A DNA stretch of 64,000 nucleotides, taken from NCBI RefSeq assembly GCF_000308615.1, contig NZ_BAGB01000173.1, positions 62,001-126,000 of the forward strand. The letters run 5' to 3'. Positions 52,221-61,144 of the stretch are shown here, piece after piece (the first letter of the stretch is position 1; every line of letters starts with the position of its first letter). This DNA comes from Nocardia jiangxiensis NBRC 101359. Lineage in GTDB: Bacteria; Actinomycetota; Actinomycetes; Mycobacteriales; Mycobacteriaceae. A program made the position numbers and the translations under genes. Below the pieces are notes generated by a model. That model did not search any database. It worked only from the letters and a program-made list of their open reading frames with translations, and was not told the DNA's origin.

Positions 52221-52288
52221 GCGACCCGTGTTCGGATCAGGCGTCCCGAGGCGGATTCGCCGGTGGCGGATTCGCCGTATTCTGACCG

Positions 52289-53059
52289 ATGATGACTGCG
52301 ATCCGCTATACGCCGGTTGCGCCGACGATCTCCGAGGCCCGCGCGGGCGGCGATGTCATCGATCGGCACCGGCACGACGATCATCAGCTGATCTATGTCA
52401 GTTCGGGCGTCCTGGCGATCCACACCGAACGCGGATCCTGGATCGCCCCGAACGACCGGGCGCTGTGGATTCCGGCGAACACCTGGCACGAACATCGGTT
52501 CTACGGCCGCAGCCGATTCCACACGGTCGGCTTCCCGGCCCGGGGGACCGCTGCGCTGCTCGACGTCCGGACGCCGACGATCATCGCCGTCGACGCACTG
52601 GTGCGTGAACTGCTCATCGCCCTCACCGACCCGACGCTCACTGCCGCGGAGACCCGGCACCTGCGGGCGGTGTTGCGGGATCGGCTGCGCTGCGTCGCGG
52701 AACAGCCGTTCACGCTGCCCGCGCCGCGGGATCGCCGGCTCGCCAACGCGTGTCGTCTGGTGGAGTCCGATCTGCGACGACCGTGCACGCTCGCGGATCT
52801 CGCTCGCCGAGTGCACACCGGCGAACGGACGCTGTCCCGGCTGTTCCGCACCGAGTTCGCCATGACCTACCCGCAATGGCGCACTCGCACAAGGGTTTTC
52901 GCCGCGATGGTGATGCTCGCCGAAGGTGCGGCGGTCACCGAGACCGCGCACGCCTGCGGTTGGGCGACCACGAGCGCGTTCGTGCACACCTTCGCCCAGA
53001 CGATGGGAACGACTCCGGGTGCGTACCGCGCGGGCATCCATGCCCGGCACGGCGACTGA
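52289..53059 (+). CDS. AraC-family transcriptional regulator with N-terminal cupin
   Basis: 256 residues. The N-terminal cupin/AraC-binding part (IDRHRHDDHQLIYVSSGVLA) is followed by two C-terminal helix-turn-helix motifs, TLADLARRVHTGERTLSRLF and VTETAHACGWATTSAFVHTF. ATG 52289 is the first of two. It probably regulates the MFS exporter 68 bp upstream. The ligand is unknown. Confidence 0.85.
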   Translation: MMTAIRYTPVAPTISEARAGGDVIDRHRHDDHQLIYVSSGVLAIHTERGSWIAPNDRALWIPANTWHEHRFYGRSRFHTVGFPARGTAALLDVRTPTIIAVDALVRELLIALTDPTLTAAETRHLRAVLRDRLRCVAEQPFTLPAPRDRRLANACRLVESDLRRPCTLADLARRVHTGERTLSRLFRTEFAMTYPQWRTRTRVFAAMVMLAEGAAVTETAHACGWATTSAFVHTFAQTMGTTPGAYRAGIHARHGD

Positions 53060-53080
53060 ACGCACCCGGAGTCGGCCTCG

Positions 53081-54370
53081 TCAGGAAATCGTGGTGGCCT
53101 GCGCCTCGGTCGTTTCCGGCTCCCGCTCCGGTTCGCGGGTGCCGAACAGCATCAGCCCCGCGCCCAGCAGCGCCAGCACCACCATGACCACGAATCCGCT
53201 GGCGAACGTCCCGGTGCTCTGCACGATGAAGCCCATCACCAGCGGAGCGGCCACGCCGGAGAGCGCGAAGCATGCGTCGGCGAATCCGGCGGCGGTGCCG
53301 GGCTGACTCGGTTCGGCGTCGATCGCGGCCACCCACCAGATTCCGCCGGTGACGAAACCGCAGCCGACCCCGATCGAGATGAACACCACGGCCGTGACCA
53401 GCGAGGGCGCGCTCACGATCGGGATCAGCGCGGCGCCGGCCAGCAGCAGTGCGATACCCATGATGGTGAAGCGACTGCGAATGCGTCCGGTGCGGGCGTA
53501 CACCTTGTCGACCAGCACACCGCCGATGAGCGCGCCGACCACACCCGCGGCCCACGGTGCGACGGTGAACGCGCCGACCTGCTTGACGCTCAGGTGGTAT
53601 GAGGTGGACAGGTACTCCGGCAGCCAGTACATGAACGCCCAGAAGATGTAGCCCCAGGCGAAGTAGCCGACGCCGACGATCCACAGGTTGCGGTTGGTGA
53701 AGATCCGCCGCCAGTTCACCTTCTCCTGGCGTTCGGAGGTTTCCTCGGCCAACTGCCCCGACTCGATGTACGTGCGTTCGGCCTCGGAGACCCGGGGAGA
53801 GGCGGCCGGGGTGTTGGCGAGCAGTCCGACCGCGATCAGCGCCCACAGCACACCGAGTGCGGCCAGCACCCAGAACATGCCGCGCCAGCCCAGGCTCGCG
53901 ATCAGCTGGGTCACGATCGGCCCGCCGATCAGCAGGCTGCCCGACACCGCGACGCCGCCGACCAGAGCCAGTGCGAAACCGCGCTCCACACTCGGCAGCC
54001 AGCGGCTGATCACGCGGGTTGCCGCGGGGAAACCGGGGGCCTCGCCCGCGCCGAGCACGACGCGGATCAGCAGCAGACCGGTGAAACCACCGGAGATCGG
54101 CGTGATCGCCGTGGCGACCGACCAGAACACCATGCCCACCAACAGAATTCGGCGTGGACCGAATTTGTCGACCAGTGGACCGGCGAGGAATGCGAACACC
54201 ATGTACCCGATGGAGAACGCGGAACTGATGACGCCGTAATCGGCGGAGTCGATGCCGAATTCGGCCTCGAGCGGTTTGACCGCATACGAGACCGCACTGC
54301 GGTCGATGTAATTGATGATGACGAGGACGACGATCATCGAGACCGTCGCCCAACGGAAATGTTGGCGCAT
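53081..54370 (-). CDS. MFS transporter, ACS family (organic-acid importer)
   Basis: 429 residues, 12 membrane segments, starting MRQHFRWATVSMIVVLVIIN. INYIDRSAVSYAVKPLEAEF is the first-helix motif of the anion:cation symporter family, which imports hexuronates, glucarate, phthalate and similar carboxylates. Motif A is GPLVDKFGPRRILLVGMVFW. ATG 54370 has GAGG upstream. An IclR-type palindrome lies directly before it. It is the probable uptake step of the adjoining catabolic island. Confidence 0.88.
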   Translation of the reverse strand: MRQHFRWATVSMIVVLVIINYIDRSAVSYAVKPLEAEFGIDSADYGVISSAFSIGYMVFAFLAGPLVDKFGPRRILLVGMVFWSVATAITPISGGFTGLLLIRVVLGAGEAPGFPAATRVISRWLPSVERGFALALVGGVAVSGSLLIGGPIVTQLIASLGWRGMFWVLAALGVLWALIAVGLLANTPAASPRVSEAERTYIESGQLAEETSERQEKVNWRRIFTNRNLWIVGVGYFAWGYIFWAFMYWLPEYLSTSYHLSVKQVGAFTVAPWAAGVVGALIGGVLVDKVYARTGRIRSRFTIMGIALLLAGAALIPIVSAPSLVTAVVFISIGVGCGFVTGGIWWVAAIDAEPSQPGTAAGFADACFALSGVAAPLVMGFIVQSTGTFASGFVVMVVLALLGAGLMLFGTREPEREPETTEAQATTIS

Positions 54371-54392
54371 GGTGGTTACCTCATTGTCCACC

Positions 54393-54409
54393 GTTCCGCT
54401 TGGCGGAAC
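54393..54409. promoter_or_regulatory. IclR-type operator (perfect copy)
   Basis: GTTCCGC-TTG-GCGGAAC is a perfect 7-bp inverted repeat 23 bp before the MFS start. Variants of the same 17-bp element occur at 59565 and 59710 in the divergent IclR promoter region. Confidence 0.65.
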
Positions 54410-54503
54410 ATATTGAATAAAAGGTGCTGAAACTATGCGTCATGAATTGTTTCGGCACAGGGTTTTCGCGTAACTACCCGATGAATTCGGGAAATTGCGC
54501 GGG

Positions 54504-55916
54504 TTATGTTCCGCTGATAGGAACGTTCTGGAAAATATCGTTCACCGGACCGCCCGCGGGCAGCCGCCAGATCGCCTCGGCGAGGCGATCGGCCGTCTCG
54601 GGCGGAACCGACCGCGTGGCATTCGAGGTGAACTTGAGCGTGAGCTCCTCGGGTGACAACGGGTTCGCCGGACCGCCCCGATTCTGCGAGACCCGTTCCG
54701 TGCGGGTGGTTCCGTCGTCCAGACGGACCGTGAGCACGGCGGGGAACTGGCGGGGGAAGATCCGGGTGCACTCCGCGTCGGCGACTACGTTCACCTTGTC
54801 CGCGATCGCCAGTCGAGCTGGATCCCGCACGGCGCTGTCGGTGAAATCCTCGTGGAATACGCCCAGTCCGCCGCCGCCGAGCAGGGCCGCAGCGACGGTG
54901 TACGGGCCGCTGAACGCCCCGTGGTACCCCGAACGCGGGCGACGCTTCTCCTCGATCGGCTCGCCGATGGTGCGCAGAACCGGTTCGGGCACACCGAGTG
55001 TCAGCTCGGTGATCCGGGCCGGATCGATACCCGCGCGGCGCAGTCGCAACGCGGCGTCCACGCCCGCGTGGGTGAAATGGTTGCAGGGGTAGGGCTTGAA
55101 GAAGATTCCGGGCGTCTCCCAGTGCTCGCCGAGACCTCGGGTGACCTGCTCGATGTCGAACCGGTCGCCGCAGAACGCCTGCAGGAAGCCGAACCGGCCC
55201 TCCAGCACCGTGGGCGGTCCGGTGAGCCCGTGCTGCGCCATCTGTGCCGCGACCACACCGGCGTGCGCGGCCCATCCGCAGTGCACGCGTTTGACGGTGC
55301 CGCCGGTGCGATTCGCCTCGATGACACCCGAACCCATACTGCACGCGATCCCGATGGCCGAGGTCAGCTCGTCCGCGTCCAGGCCCAGCAGCATGCCCGC
55401 GGCGACCGCGGCCCCGACCGCCCCGCAGATCGCGGTCGCGTGCTGGCCGCGATCGAAGAACACCGAATTGGCATTCTCCTCGTCGTAACCGGCCATGCCG
55501 AGCCGGCAGGTCACCTCGATGCCGACGGTCGCGGCGTCCAGGAAGGCCGGACCGCTCGCGCCGGTCCGTTCGGCGACCGCGAGCGCAGCCGGAATCACCG
55601 CCGAGGACGGGTGCAGCACCGAGGGCAGGTGGGTGTCGTCGAAATCCAGGCTGTGCGCGAGGGTTCCGTTGACCAGCGCGGCCGACGGGGCGGGCAGCCC
55701 GCCCTCGATGCCGAGCGCGGTGGCAGCCGGTCGGCCGCCCCACTCGGCGACCACCGCGCGGACGATCTCCGCCGGTTTCTCGCCTAGCGCGGCCAGGCAG
55801 TTGCCCAGCAGGTCCAGCACGCGTCCGGCCAGGTCGGTGCGCAGGTCGGCGGACAGGCCGTCGGTGTGGACGCGGGCGGCGAGTGCGCCGAGTTGCTGTG
55901 CGGGAGTGGGTGTCAC
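54504..55916 (-). CDS. MmgE/PrpD-family protein (first of two in the island)
   Basis: 470 residues starting VTPTPAQQLGALAARVHTDG. Family blocks: NGTLAHSLDFDDTHLPSVLH, then GQHATAICGAVGAAVAAGML and FFKPYPCNHFTHAGVDAAL, with the catalytic-site His and Cys typical of the fold. The family includes 2-methylcitrate dehydratase and cis-aconitate decarboxylase, so dehydration or decarboxylation of a branched hydroxy- or unsaturated acid is expected. GTG 55916 overlaps the cyclase stop by 4 bp. The substrate is unknown. Confidence 0.85.
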   Translation of the reverse strand: MTPTPAQQLGALAARVHTDGLSADLRTDLAGRVLDLLGNCLAALGEKPAEIVRAVVAEWGGRPAATALGIEGGLPAPSAALVNGTLAHSLDFDDTHLPSVLHPSSAVIPAALAVAERTGASGPAFLDAATVGIEVTCRLGMAGYDEENANSVFFDRGQHATAICGAVGAAVAAGMLLGLDADELTSAIGIACSMGSGVIEANRTGGTVKRVHCGWAAHAGVVAAQMAQHGLTGPPTVLEGRFGFLQAFCGDRFDIEQVTRGLGEHWETPGIFFKPYPCNHFTHAGVDAALRLRRAGIDPARITELTLGVPEPVLRTIGEPIEEKRRPRSGYHGAFSGPYTVAAALLGGGGLGVFHEDFTDSAVRDPARLAIADKVNVVADAECTRIFPRQFPAVLTVRLDDGTTRTERVSQNRGGPANPLSPEELTLKFTSNATRSVPPETADRLAEAIWRLPAGGPVNDIFQNVPISGT

Positions 55917-56737
55917 GCGCCCACCACCGCGACCGGCCGGATCGGGGAACCGGTGCCGCCGACGATGCGCAGCGGCGCGACCACGAACAGGAATTCGGCC
56001 AGACCCGCGGCGGCGACCTGCTCCAGGTTCAGATGCTCCATGATGTAGATTCCGTTCTCCACCAACAGAACTCGATGCACCGGCAGTTCGCGGTGTCCGG
56101 CGCCGGCGGGGATCTGCTCGTAGGCGGTGGTGTCCGCGCCGGTGGCGACGACGCCGCGGGCGGCCAGCCACGACGCGGCATCCACGGTCAACCCCGGGAC
56201 GCCGGTGTTGTGGCCCAGATACGTTGCGGCATCGTCGAAATTGCGCGCCCACCCGGTGCGCACCAGCGCGACGTCACCGGCCTCGGGGCGCACGCCGGCG
56301 CGCTCGGCCGCGGCGATCAGGTCGGCCTCGGTCACCCCGTAGCCGGGTTCGAGGGTGTCCACGCCCTTGGTTCCGGCGACGTCCAGCAGCACGCCGCGGG
56401 TGATCATCGGCGGGATCTTCTCGGCGCCGTGCTCGCTGAACTTCCCGCCGCGCTGCGCGGCGTCGGCGTCGATGTCGCCGTGCAGTTTTCCGTTGTGGCT
56501 CACGTGCGAGAGCGAGTCGATGTGGGTGCCGACGTGCCCGCCGGTGATGATCACCTCGTTGCTCGCCGAACCGCCGTCGGGGCGCATCATGTCGCCGTGC
56601 CGGCGGGCCAGCGTCATCCGGAAGCCGGGGTGGTTGGGCGAGCACGGCATACCGGTGAACAGCGGCTGGCCCAGCTCGATTGTGCGGAGTCCTTGCGCGA
56701 CGGCCTCGAGCAGGGTGCCGGTTACGGCGTCGGTCAT
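55913..56737 (-). CDS. cyclase-family (kynurenine formamidase-like) hydrolase
   Basis: 274 residues of the cyclase/KynB superfamily. The metal-binding motif is GGHVGTHIDSLSHVSHNG with further His in HGDID. Other blocks are GVLLDVAG and GDVALVRTGWARNF. These enzymes hydrolyse amides or lactones. ATG 56737 overlaps the lyase stop. It lies between the lyase and the MmgE/PrpD gene, so it acts in the same pathway. Confidence 0.85.
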   Translation of the reverse strand: MTDAVTGTLLEAVAQGLRTIELGQPLFTGMPCSPNHPGFRMTLARRHGDMMRPDGGSASNEVIITGGHVGTHIDSLSHVSHNGKLHGDIDADAAQRGGKFSEHGAEKIPPMITRGVLLDVAGTKGVDTLEPGYGVTEADLIAAAERAGVRPEAGDVALVRTGWARNFDDAATYLGHNTGVPGLTVDAASWLAARGVVATGADTTAYEQIPAGAGHRELPVHRVLLVENGIYIMEHLNLEQVAAAGLAEFLFVVAPLRIVGGTGSPIRPVAVVGA

Positions 56738-57567
56738 GATGTGGTCCCTTCTGTTTCGAAATGCTCGGCGAGGTCGAGCACCCATCGGCTGCGGGCGACG
56801 ACCGCCGGGTCGACGAACCGGCCCTGCTCGTCCAGCCAGGCTGCAGAATCCTTGCCGTGTAAGGAGTTCAGGAGTTGCCGAGCGTCGTCGACCTCGGTGT
56901 GGCTCGGGGTGAACACGGCGTTGACCGGTTCGATCTGTTTCGGATGCACCACCGAGCGGCCGAAGAAGCCGCGGTCGCGGGCGGTCGCGCTGTCGGTGAC
57001 CAGTCCGTGCAGGTCCGCGACGTCGGTCCAGACCGCATGCGGCGGGCTGGGCAGCCCGGCCGCGCGGTTGGCGGTGACCACGCGCTGGCGCGCCCATTCC
57101 AGCGCCGTGTTATCGCGCACGCGCAGATCGGCGAGCAGGTCGGCCTCGCCGAGGGAGACCGAGGCGACCAGCGGATGGCATGCGGCGAGCCCGAACGCGT
57201 TCTCCACACCCAGCGCGGATTCCACGAGCAGGTGCAGGGGAGCCGCGAGGCGGTCGGCGATCCGTGCCACGGCATCGGGATCATCGCATTTGGGCACCCG
57301 GAATCCGGCCACTCCGCGCCCGGCTAGTTCGGCGACATCGCTTTGGCCCCAAGGGGTTTGCGGTGAATTGATCCGGATCCACAGGGGTTTGGGCCAGGTC
57401 TGCGCCGCCGCGGCGACGGCGTTCGCGCGGGCGGCGGCCTTGTCCGGTGCGGCGATCGCGTCCTCGAGGTCGTACACCACCGCGTCGGCCGGACCGGCCA
57501 TCGCCTTGGCGAGCAGTTCGGGACGATGTGCCGGGACGTACAGCCAGCTGCGTGCCTTGCCGATCAC
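56734..57567 (-). CDS. CitE-like CoA-ester lyase (HpcH/HpaI family)
   Basis: 277 residues of the HpcH/HpaI aldolase superfamily, CitE branch: SWLYVPAHRPELLAKAM, AVVYDLEDAIAAPDK, the metal ligand Glu in LHLLVESALGVENA and SVSLGEADLLADL. SVVHPKQIEPVNAVFTPS is the C-terminal CitE signature. It cleaves a beta-hydroxyacyl-CoA such as malyl- or citramalyl-CoA. GTG 57567 overlaps the CoA-transferase stop, so it probably acts on that enzyme's product. Confidence 0.88.
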   Translation of the reverse strand: MIGKARSWLYVPAHRPELLAKAMAGPADAVVYDLEDAIAAPDKAAARANAVAAAAQTWPKPLWIRINSPQTPWGQSDVAELAGRGVAGFRVPKCDDPDAVARIADRLAAPLHLLVESALGVENAFGLAACHPLVASVSLGEADLLADLRVRDNTALEWARQRVVTANRAAGLPSPPHAVWTDVADLHGLVTDSATARDRGFFGRSVVHPKQIEPVNAVFTPSHTEVDDARQLLNSLHGKDSAAWLDEQGRFVDPAVVARSRWVLDLAEHFETEGTTS

Positions 57568-58751
57568 GCCACACCCTGCTCACGCAGCTCGCTCAGGTGC
57601 TGCTCGTCGACACCGAAGCGGGCCAGGATCTCGGCGGTGTGTTCGCCGAGTTTCGGTCCGGTGGTGCGGATTTCGCCCGGGGTGTCGCTGAGCCGGAACG
57701 GGATGTTGGGCATTTTCAGCGGGCCCAGTTCCGGATCGTCGATCCGCAGCACACTGCCCAGCGCGGCGTACTGCGGATCGGCCATGATGTCTGCGGCGGT
57801 GTAGATCGGGGCGACCGCGGCCTGCGCTTCCTCGAAGGCGGTGACCACCTCGTCCCGCCCGCGTGCGGCGATCCACGAACCCACCGCCTCGTCCAGTTCA
57901 TCGGCGTGTTCGGCGCGGGTGCGACCGGCCGCGAACCACGGCTCTTCGATCAGTTCCGCGCGGCCGACCAGTCGCATCACCCGTTCGGCGATGGACTGTG
58001 CGCTGGTGGACACCGCGACCCAGCTGCCGTCGTTGCACTGGTAGGTGTTGCGCGGCGCGTTGTTGGTGGATCGGTTGCCGGTTCGCGGTTGCAGCACGCC
58101 GAGCTGGTCGTATGCGGTGATCTGCGGGCCGAGCACGGTCAGCAGCGGTTCGATGATCGCCATGTCCAGGACCTGTCCGCGGCCGGTGGCCTGCCGGGCG
58201 TGCAGGGCGGTCATGATGCCGAACGCGGTGGTCAGCGCCGCGACGCCGTCGGCGAGACCGAACGGTGGCAGGGTGGGCGGGCCGTCGGGCTCACCGGTCA
58301 GCGCGGCGAATCCGCTCATCGCCTCGGCGAGCGTGCCGAAACCGGGACGCGCGGAGTAGGGACCGAACTGGCCGAATCCGGTGACCCGGGCCAGCACCAG
58401 TCCCGGATTGTCCTGGGCGAGTACGTCATAGCCCAGGCCCCAGCGCTCGAGGGTGCCGGGCCGGAAGTTCTCGATGATGACGTCCGCGTCGGCGGCCAGC
58501 TCACGGAACAGTCGCTGCCCCTCGGGCGAGCCCAGATAGAGGGTGAGCGATTTCTTGTTGCGCCCCAACATCTTCCACCACAGCCCGACCCCGTCCTTAC
58601 TGGCACCGTGGGTGCGGGACGGATCGCCGCGCGGATGCTCGACCTTGATCACCTCCGCACCGTGGTCGCCCAGCAGGGTGGCGGCCATCGGCCCGGCGAA
58701 CAGGGTGGCCACATCGAGCACCTTGATCCCGGCCAACGCTTGCACAGTCAA
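57564..58751 (-). CDS. type III (Frc/CaiB-family) CoA-transferase
   Basis: 395 residues. The N-terminal fold is IKVLDVATLFAGPMAATLLG, followed by GAEVIKVEHPRGDPSRTHG, DVIIENFRPGTLERWGLGY and VTGFGQFGPYSARPGF. The Asp that forms the acyl-anhydride is in GQVLDMAIIEPLL. TTG 58751 is used with GAGAGG at proper spacing; GTG 58745 is possible. It activates a carboxylic acid with CoA from another acyl-CoA, feeding the lyase. Confidence 0.88.
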   Translation of the reverse strand: MTVQALAGIKVLDVATLFAGPMAATLLGDHGAEVIKVEHPRGDPSRTHGASKDGVGLWWKMLGRNKKSLTLYLGSPEGQRLFRELAADADVIIENFRPGTLERWGLGYDVLAQDNPGLVLARVTGFGQFGPYSARPGFGTLAEAMSGFAALTGEPDGPPTLPPFGLADGVAALTTAFGIMTALHARQATGRGQVLDMAIIEPLLTVLGPQITAYDQLGVLQPRTGNRSTNNAPRNTYQCNDGSWVAVSTSAQSIAERVMRLVGRAELIEEPWFAAGRTRAEHADELDEAVGSWIAARGRDEVVTAFEEAQAAVAPIYTAADIMADPQYAALGSVLRIDDPELGPLKMPNIPFRLSDTPGEIRTTGPKLGEHTAEILARFGVDEQHLSELREQGVA

Positions 58752-58778
58752 CTGAATTCCTCTCGTACAGCGGCATTT

Positions 58779-59546
58779 TCAGCCGCGATGACCCATTCGG
58801 CGGGAGATGCGCTCGGCGGTGTCCACCACGCGCGGCGCGATCTTCTCCACGAATTCCTCGGTGACCCGGTAGCGCGGACCGCACACCGAGATCGAGCCGA
58901 TCACCTCGCCGGTGATGCCGAAGACCGGCGCGGCCACCGAACCCGCATCGGCCTGCCGCTCGCCGCCCGATTGTGCGAAACCGCGTGCGCGCACATCGTC
59001 GAGTTCGGCGGCGAGTGAATCGGGATCGGTCACGGTGCTGGTCGTGAGCGCGGCCAGTGGTCCGGCCAGGGCTCGTTGGCGCGCGTCCTCGGGCAGGAAG
59101 GCGAGCATGCACTTGCCGGAACTGCCCGCGTGCAGCGGGAAACGGCGGCCCAGCTCGACGGTCATCTTGATCTCGTGGGTGCCCTCGACCTGGTCGAGGT
59201 AGATCCGGCCGTCGGGGACCAGCGCGGTCAGGGTCGCGGTCTCGCCGGTTTCGTCGCGCAACGCCCGGAGCAGGTCCAGTGCGCTGGCGCGCAGGTCCGA
59301 GTCGCGGAACGCGCGCGCTCCCAGTGCCGTGGCGGCCGCGCCGAGCCGGTACTGCCTGCTGTCCGGATCCAGCACGACCATCCCGCGGGTCGCCAGGGAC
59401 TGCAGGATGCGGTGCACCACGGCCTTGCTCAGGCCCAGCTCGCGGGCGATCGCACTGACCCCGAGCCGGGACGGTCCGTCGGTGAACAGCAGCAGCACGT
59501 CGGCGACGCGTGCGGCGGCCTCGGTGCCCGGCGTGGGCTCGGTCAT
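58779..59546 (-). CDS. IclR-family transcriptional regulator
   Basis: 255 residues. The N-terminal winged helix is SRLGVSAIARELGLSKAVVH followed by RILQSLATRGMVVLDPDSRQ. The C-terminal effector domain has HEIKMTVELGRRFPLHAGSS and GECM-like SGKCMLAFLP. It is divergent from the second MmgE/PrpD gene and first in a run with the CoA-transferase operon. Operator-like elements in its promoter region and before the MFS gene mark it as the island's regulator. Confidence 0.9.
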   Translation of the reverse strand: MTEPTPGTEAAARVADVLLLFTDGPSRLGVSAIARELGLSKAVVHRILQSLATRGMVVLDPDSRQYRLGAAATALGARAFRDSDLRASALDLLRALRDETGETATLTALVPDGRIYLDQVEGTHEIKMTVELGRRFPLHAGSSGKCMLAFLPEDARQRALAGPLAALTTSTVTDPDSLAAELDDVRARGFAQSGGERQADAGSVAAPVFGITGEVIGSISVCGPRYRVTEEFVEKIAPRVVDTAERISRRMGHRG

Positions 59547-59564
59547 GACTCTCCCGGGAAGATC

Positions 59565-59581
59565 GTACCGTTCAGCGGAAC
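59565..59581. promoter_or_regulatory. IclR-type operator, copy 2
   Basis: GTACCGT-TCA-GCGGAAC, 19 bp upstream of the IclR start, matches the perfect copy at 54393 in 13 of 17 positions. Autoregulation is inferred. Confidence 0.55.
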
Positions 59582-59709
59582 GGCTCGGATGTTGTCGATT
59601 TCCAGGAAAGCATCAGGTAGGCCCCTGCTGTCAAGTGGCTCTTTTGGATTTCGCAGCTAACGGTTGACGTTTAGTCCGGCTAAGTGTCAGGATCGAAGAC
59701 ATATCGAGC

Positions 59710-59726
59710 GGTCCGCTCAGCGGTAC
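59710..59726. promoter_or_regulatory. IclR-type operator, copy 3
   Basis: GGTCCGC-TCA-GCGGTAC lies 34 bp before the second MmgE/PrpD gene and shares its TCA spacer with copy 2. It is the candidate site controlling the plus-strand half of the island. Confidence 0.55.
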
Positions 59727-59759
59727 GGCTGAAATTCTGGAAGGCGGTGAAGGTCGCAG

Positions 59760-61118
59760 ATGACCTCTTCGGTTACCGAATCCGTTACGGCACTGGGAAC
59801 CTGGGTGTCCGGACTGCGCTGGGACGCCGTGCCCGAATCCGTGGCCGAGCGGCTGGGCACAGTGCTGTTCGACGTCCTGGCCGCGAACGCGGTGGGCGCG
59901 CGCACCGAAGGTCAGCGGGCGTTGCGTGCCGCGTGGCCCGCGCCGCCGGGACACAGCCCGGTCGTCGGCGGTGGCTGCTCGACCGATCCGGTGACCGCGG
60001 CCTGGCTCAACGGCCCCGCGACGGTGTGCCTGGAGTTGGACGAGGGCAACAAGTACGCCAAGGGGCATCCGGCGGCGCACGTGTTTCCGGCCGTTCTCGC
60101 ACTGGCCGCTGAACTCGATGTGCCCGGCCCGGATCTGGCCGCGGCGCTGCTGGCCGGTTACGAAGTGGCCGCGCGATTCGGCCGCGCGACGTCACTGCGT
60201 CGCGGTGCGCACCCGCACGGCAACTGGGGTGTGGCCGGTGCCGCGGCGGGTTGCGCCCGACTACTGGGCCTGGACGCCGAACGCACCGCGGCGGCGATCG
60301 ACGCCGGTTCCGGGTTGCCGGTGGCCGGGCATTTCGATTCGGCGCTGGACGGCAATCCGGTGCGCGACGCGTGGTTGGGTGCGGCGAACGCGTCCGGGAT
60401 CGCCGCCGCGCGCCTCGCCCTGGCCGGTTCGGCACGCAACACCGGGACCGCCGCCCGCTCACTGGGTGAATTGCTCGGAAGTTTCGCGCCGGAGGAACTG
60501 AGCCGGGAGTTGGGCACCCGCTTCGACATCACCGGCAACTACTTCAAGCGGCATTCGTCGTGCTCGTACACCCATCCCGTGGCGGACCTGCTGATCGACG
60601 CGCGCGCCGCGCTGTTCGGCAGGCAAGCCGATGCTGCCGAAATAGCAACTGCGACAGTGGGAATCGACGTGCAGACCCACGCACTCGCCGCCGGACTCGA
60701 TCGGACGACCTGGCACAACCAGTTGTCCGCGATGTTCTCGGTGCCGTTCGTCGCGGCCACCGCGCTGTTGTATGGAGAAGTCACGCCCCGCTACACCGCA
60801 CTGCTCCCGGACAACGCCCCCGAGATCGCGAAAGTCGCTGCCGGAGTGAGGATCAGCGAGGATCCCGAGCTGACCGCCAAACTCCCCGACAACCGTGCCG
60901 CCCGCATCTCGGTGCGCCTCGCCGACGGGCGCACACATACCGCCGAGGTCGGAAATCCGATCGGCGACACCGACTTCCAGCCCTTCGACCGCGACCGCCT
61001 GGCCGCGCTCTTCACCGGGCTGCTCGACCAGACCGCAGTGCGCGCGATCGGCGCGGTGGTGGACGGGATGATCGCCGCCCCCGGCGCCCGCGCACTGCTC
61101 GCCCCGCTCGCCGCATGA
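59760..61118 (+). CDS. MmgE/PrpD-family protein (second of two in the island)
   Basis: 452 residues. Blocks: TAAWLNGPATVCLELDEGNK, HPAAHVFPAVLALAAELDV, HPHGNWGVAGAAAGCARLL and NYFKRHSSCSYTHPVADLL. It is only distantly similar to the first island copy and to PrpD, so it probably has its own substrate. ATG 59760 follows GAAGG. It opens a plus-strand operon continuing to the window's end. Confidence 0.85.
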   Translation: MTSSVTESVTALGTWVSGLRWDAVPESVAERLGTVLFDVLAANAVGARTEGQRALRAAWPAPPGHSPVVGGGCSTDPVTAAWLNGPATVCLELDEGNKYAKGHPAAHVFPAVLALAAELDVPGPDLAAALLAGYEVAARFGRATSLRRGAHPHGNWGVAGAAAGCARLLGLDAERTAAAIDAGSGLPVAGHFDSALDGNPVRDAWLGAANASGIAAARLALAGSARNTGTAARSLGELLGSFAPEELSRELGTRFDITGNYFKRHSSCSYTHPVADLLIDARAALFGRQADAAEIATATVGIDVQTHALAAGLDRTTWHNQLSAMFSVPFVAATALLYGEVTPRYTALLPDNAPEIAKVAAGVRISEDPELTAKLPDNRAARISVRLADGRTHTAEVGNPIGDTDFQPFDRDRLAALFTGLLDQTAVRAIGAVVDGMIAAPGARALLAPLAA

Positions 61119-61144
61119 CCGTCCCATCGCACGAAGGAGTCCTG

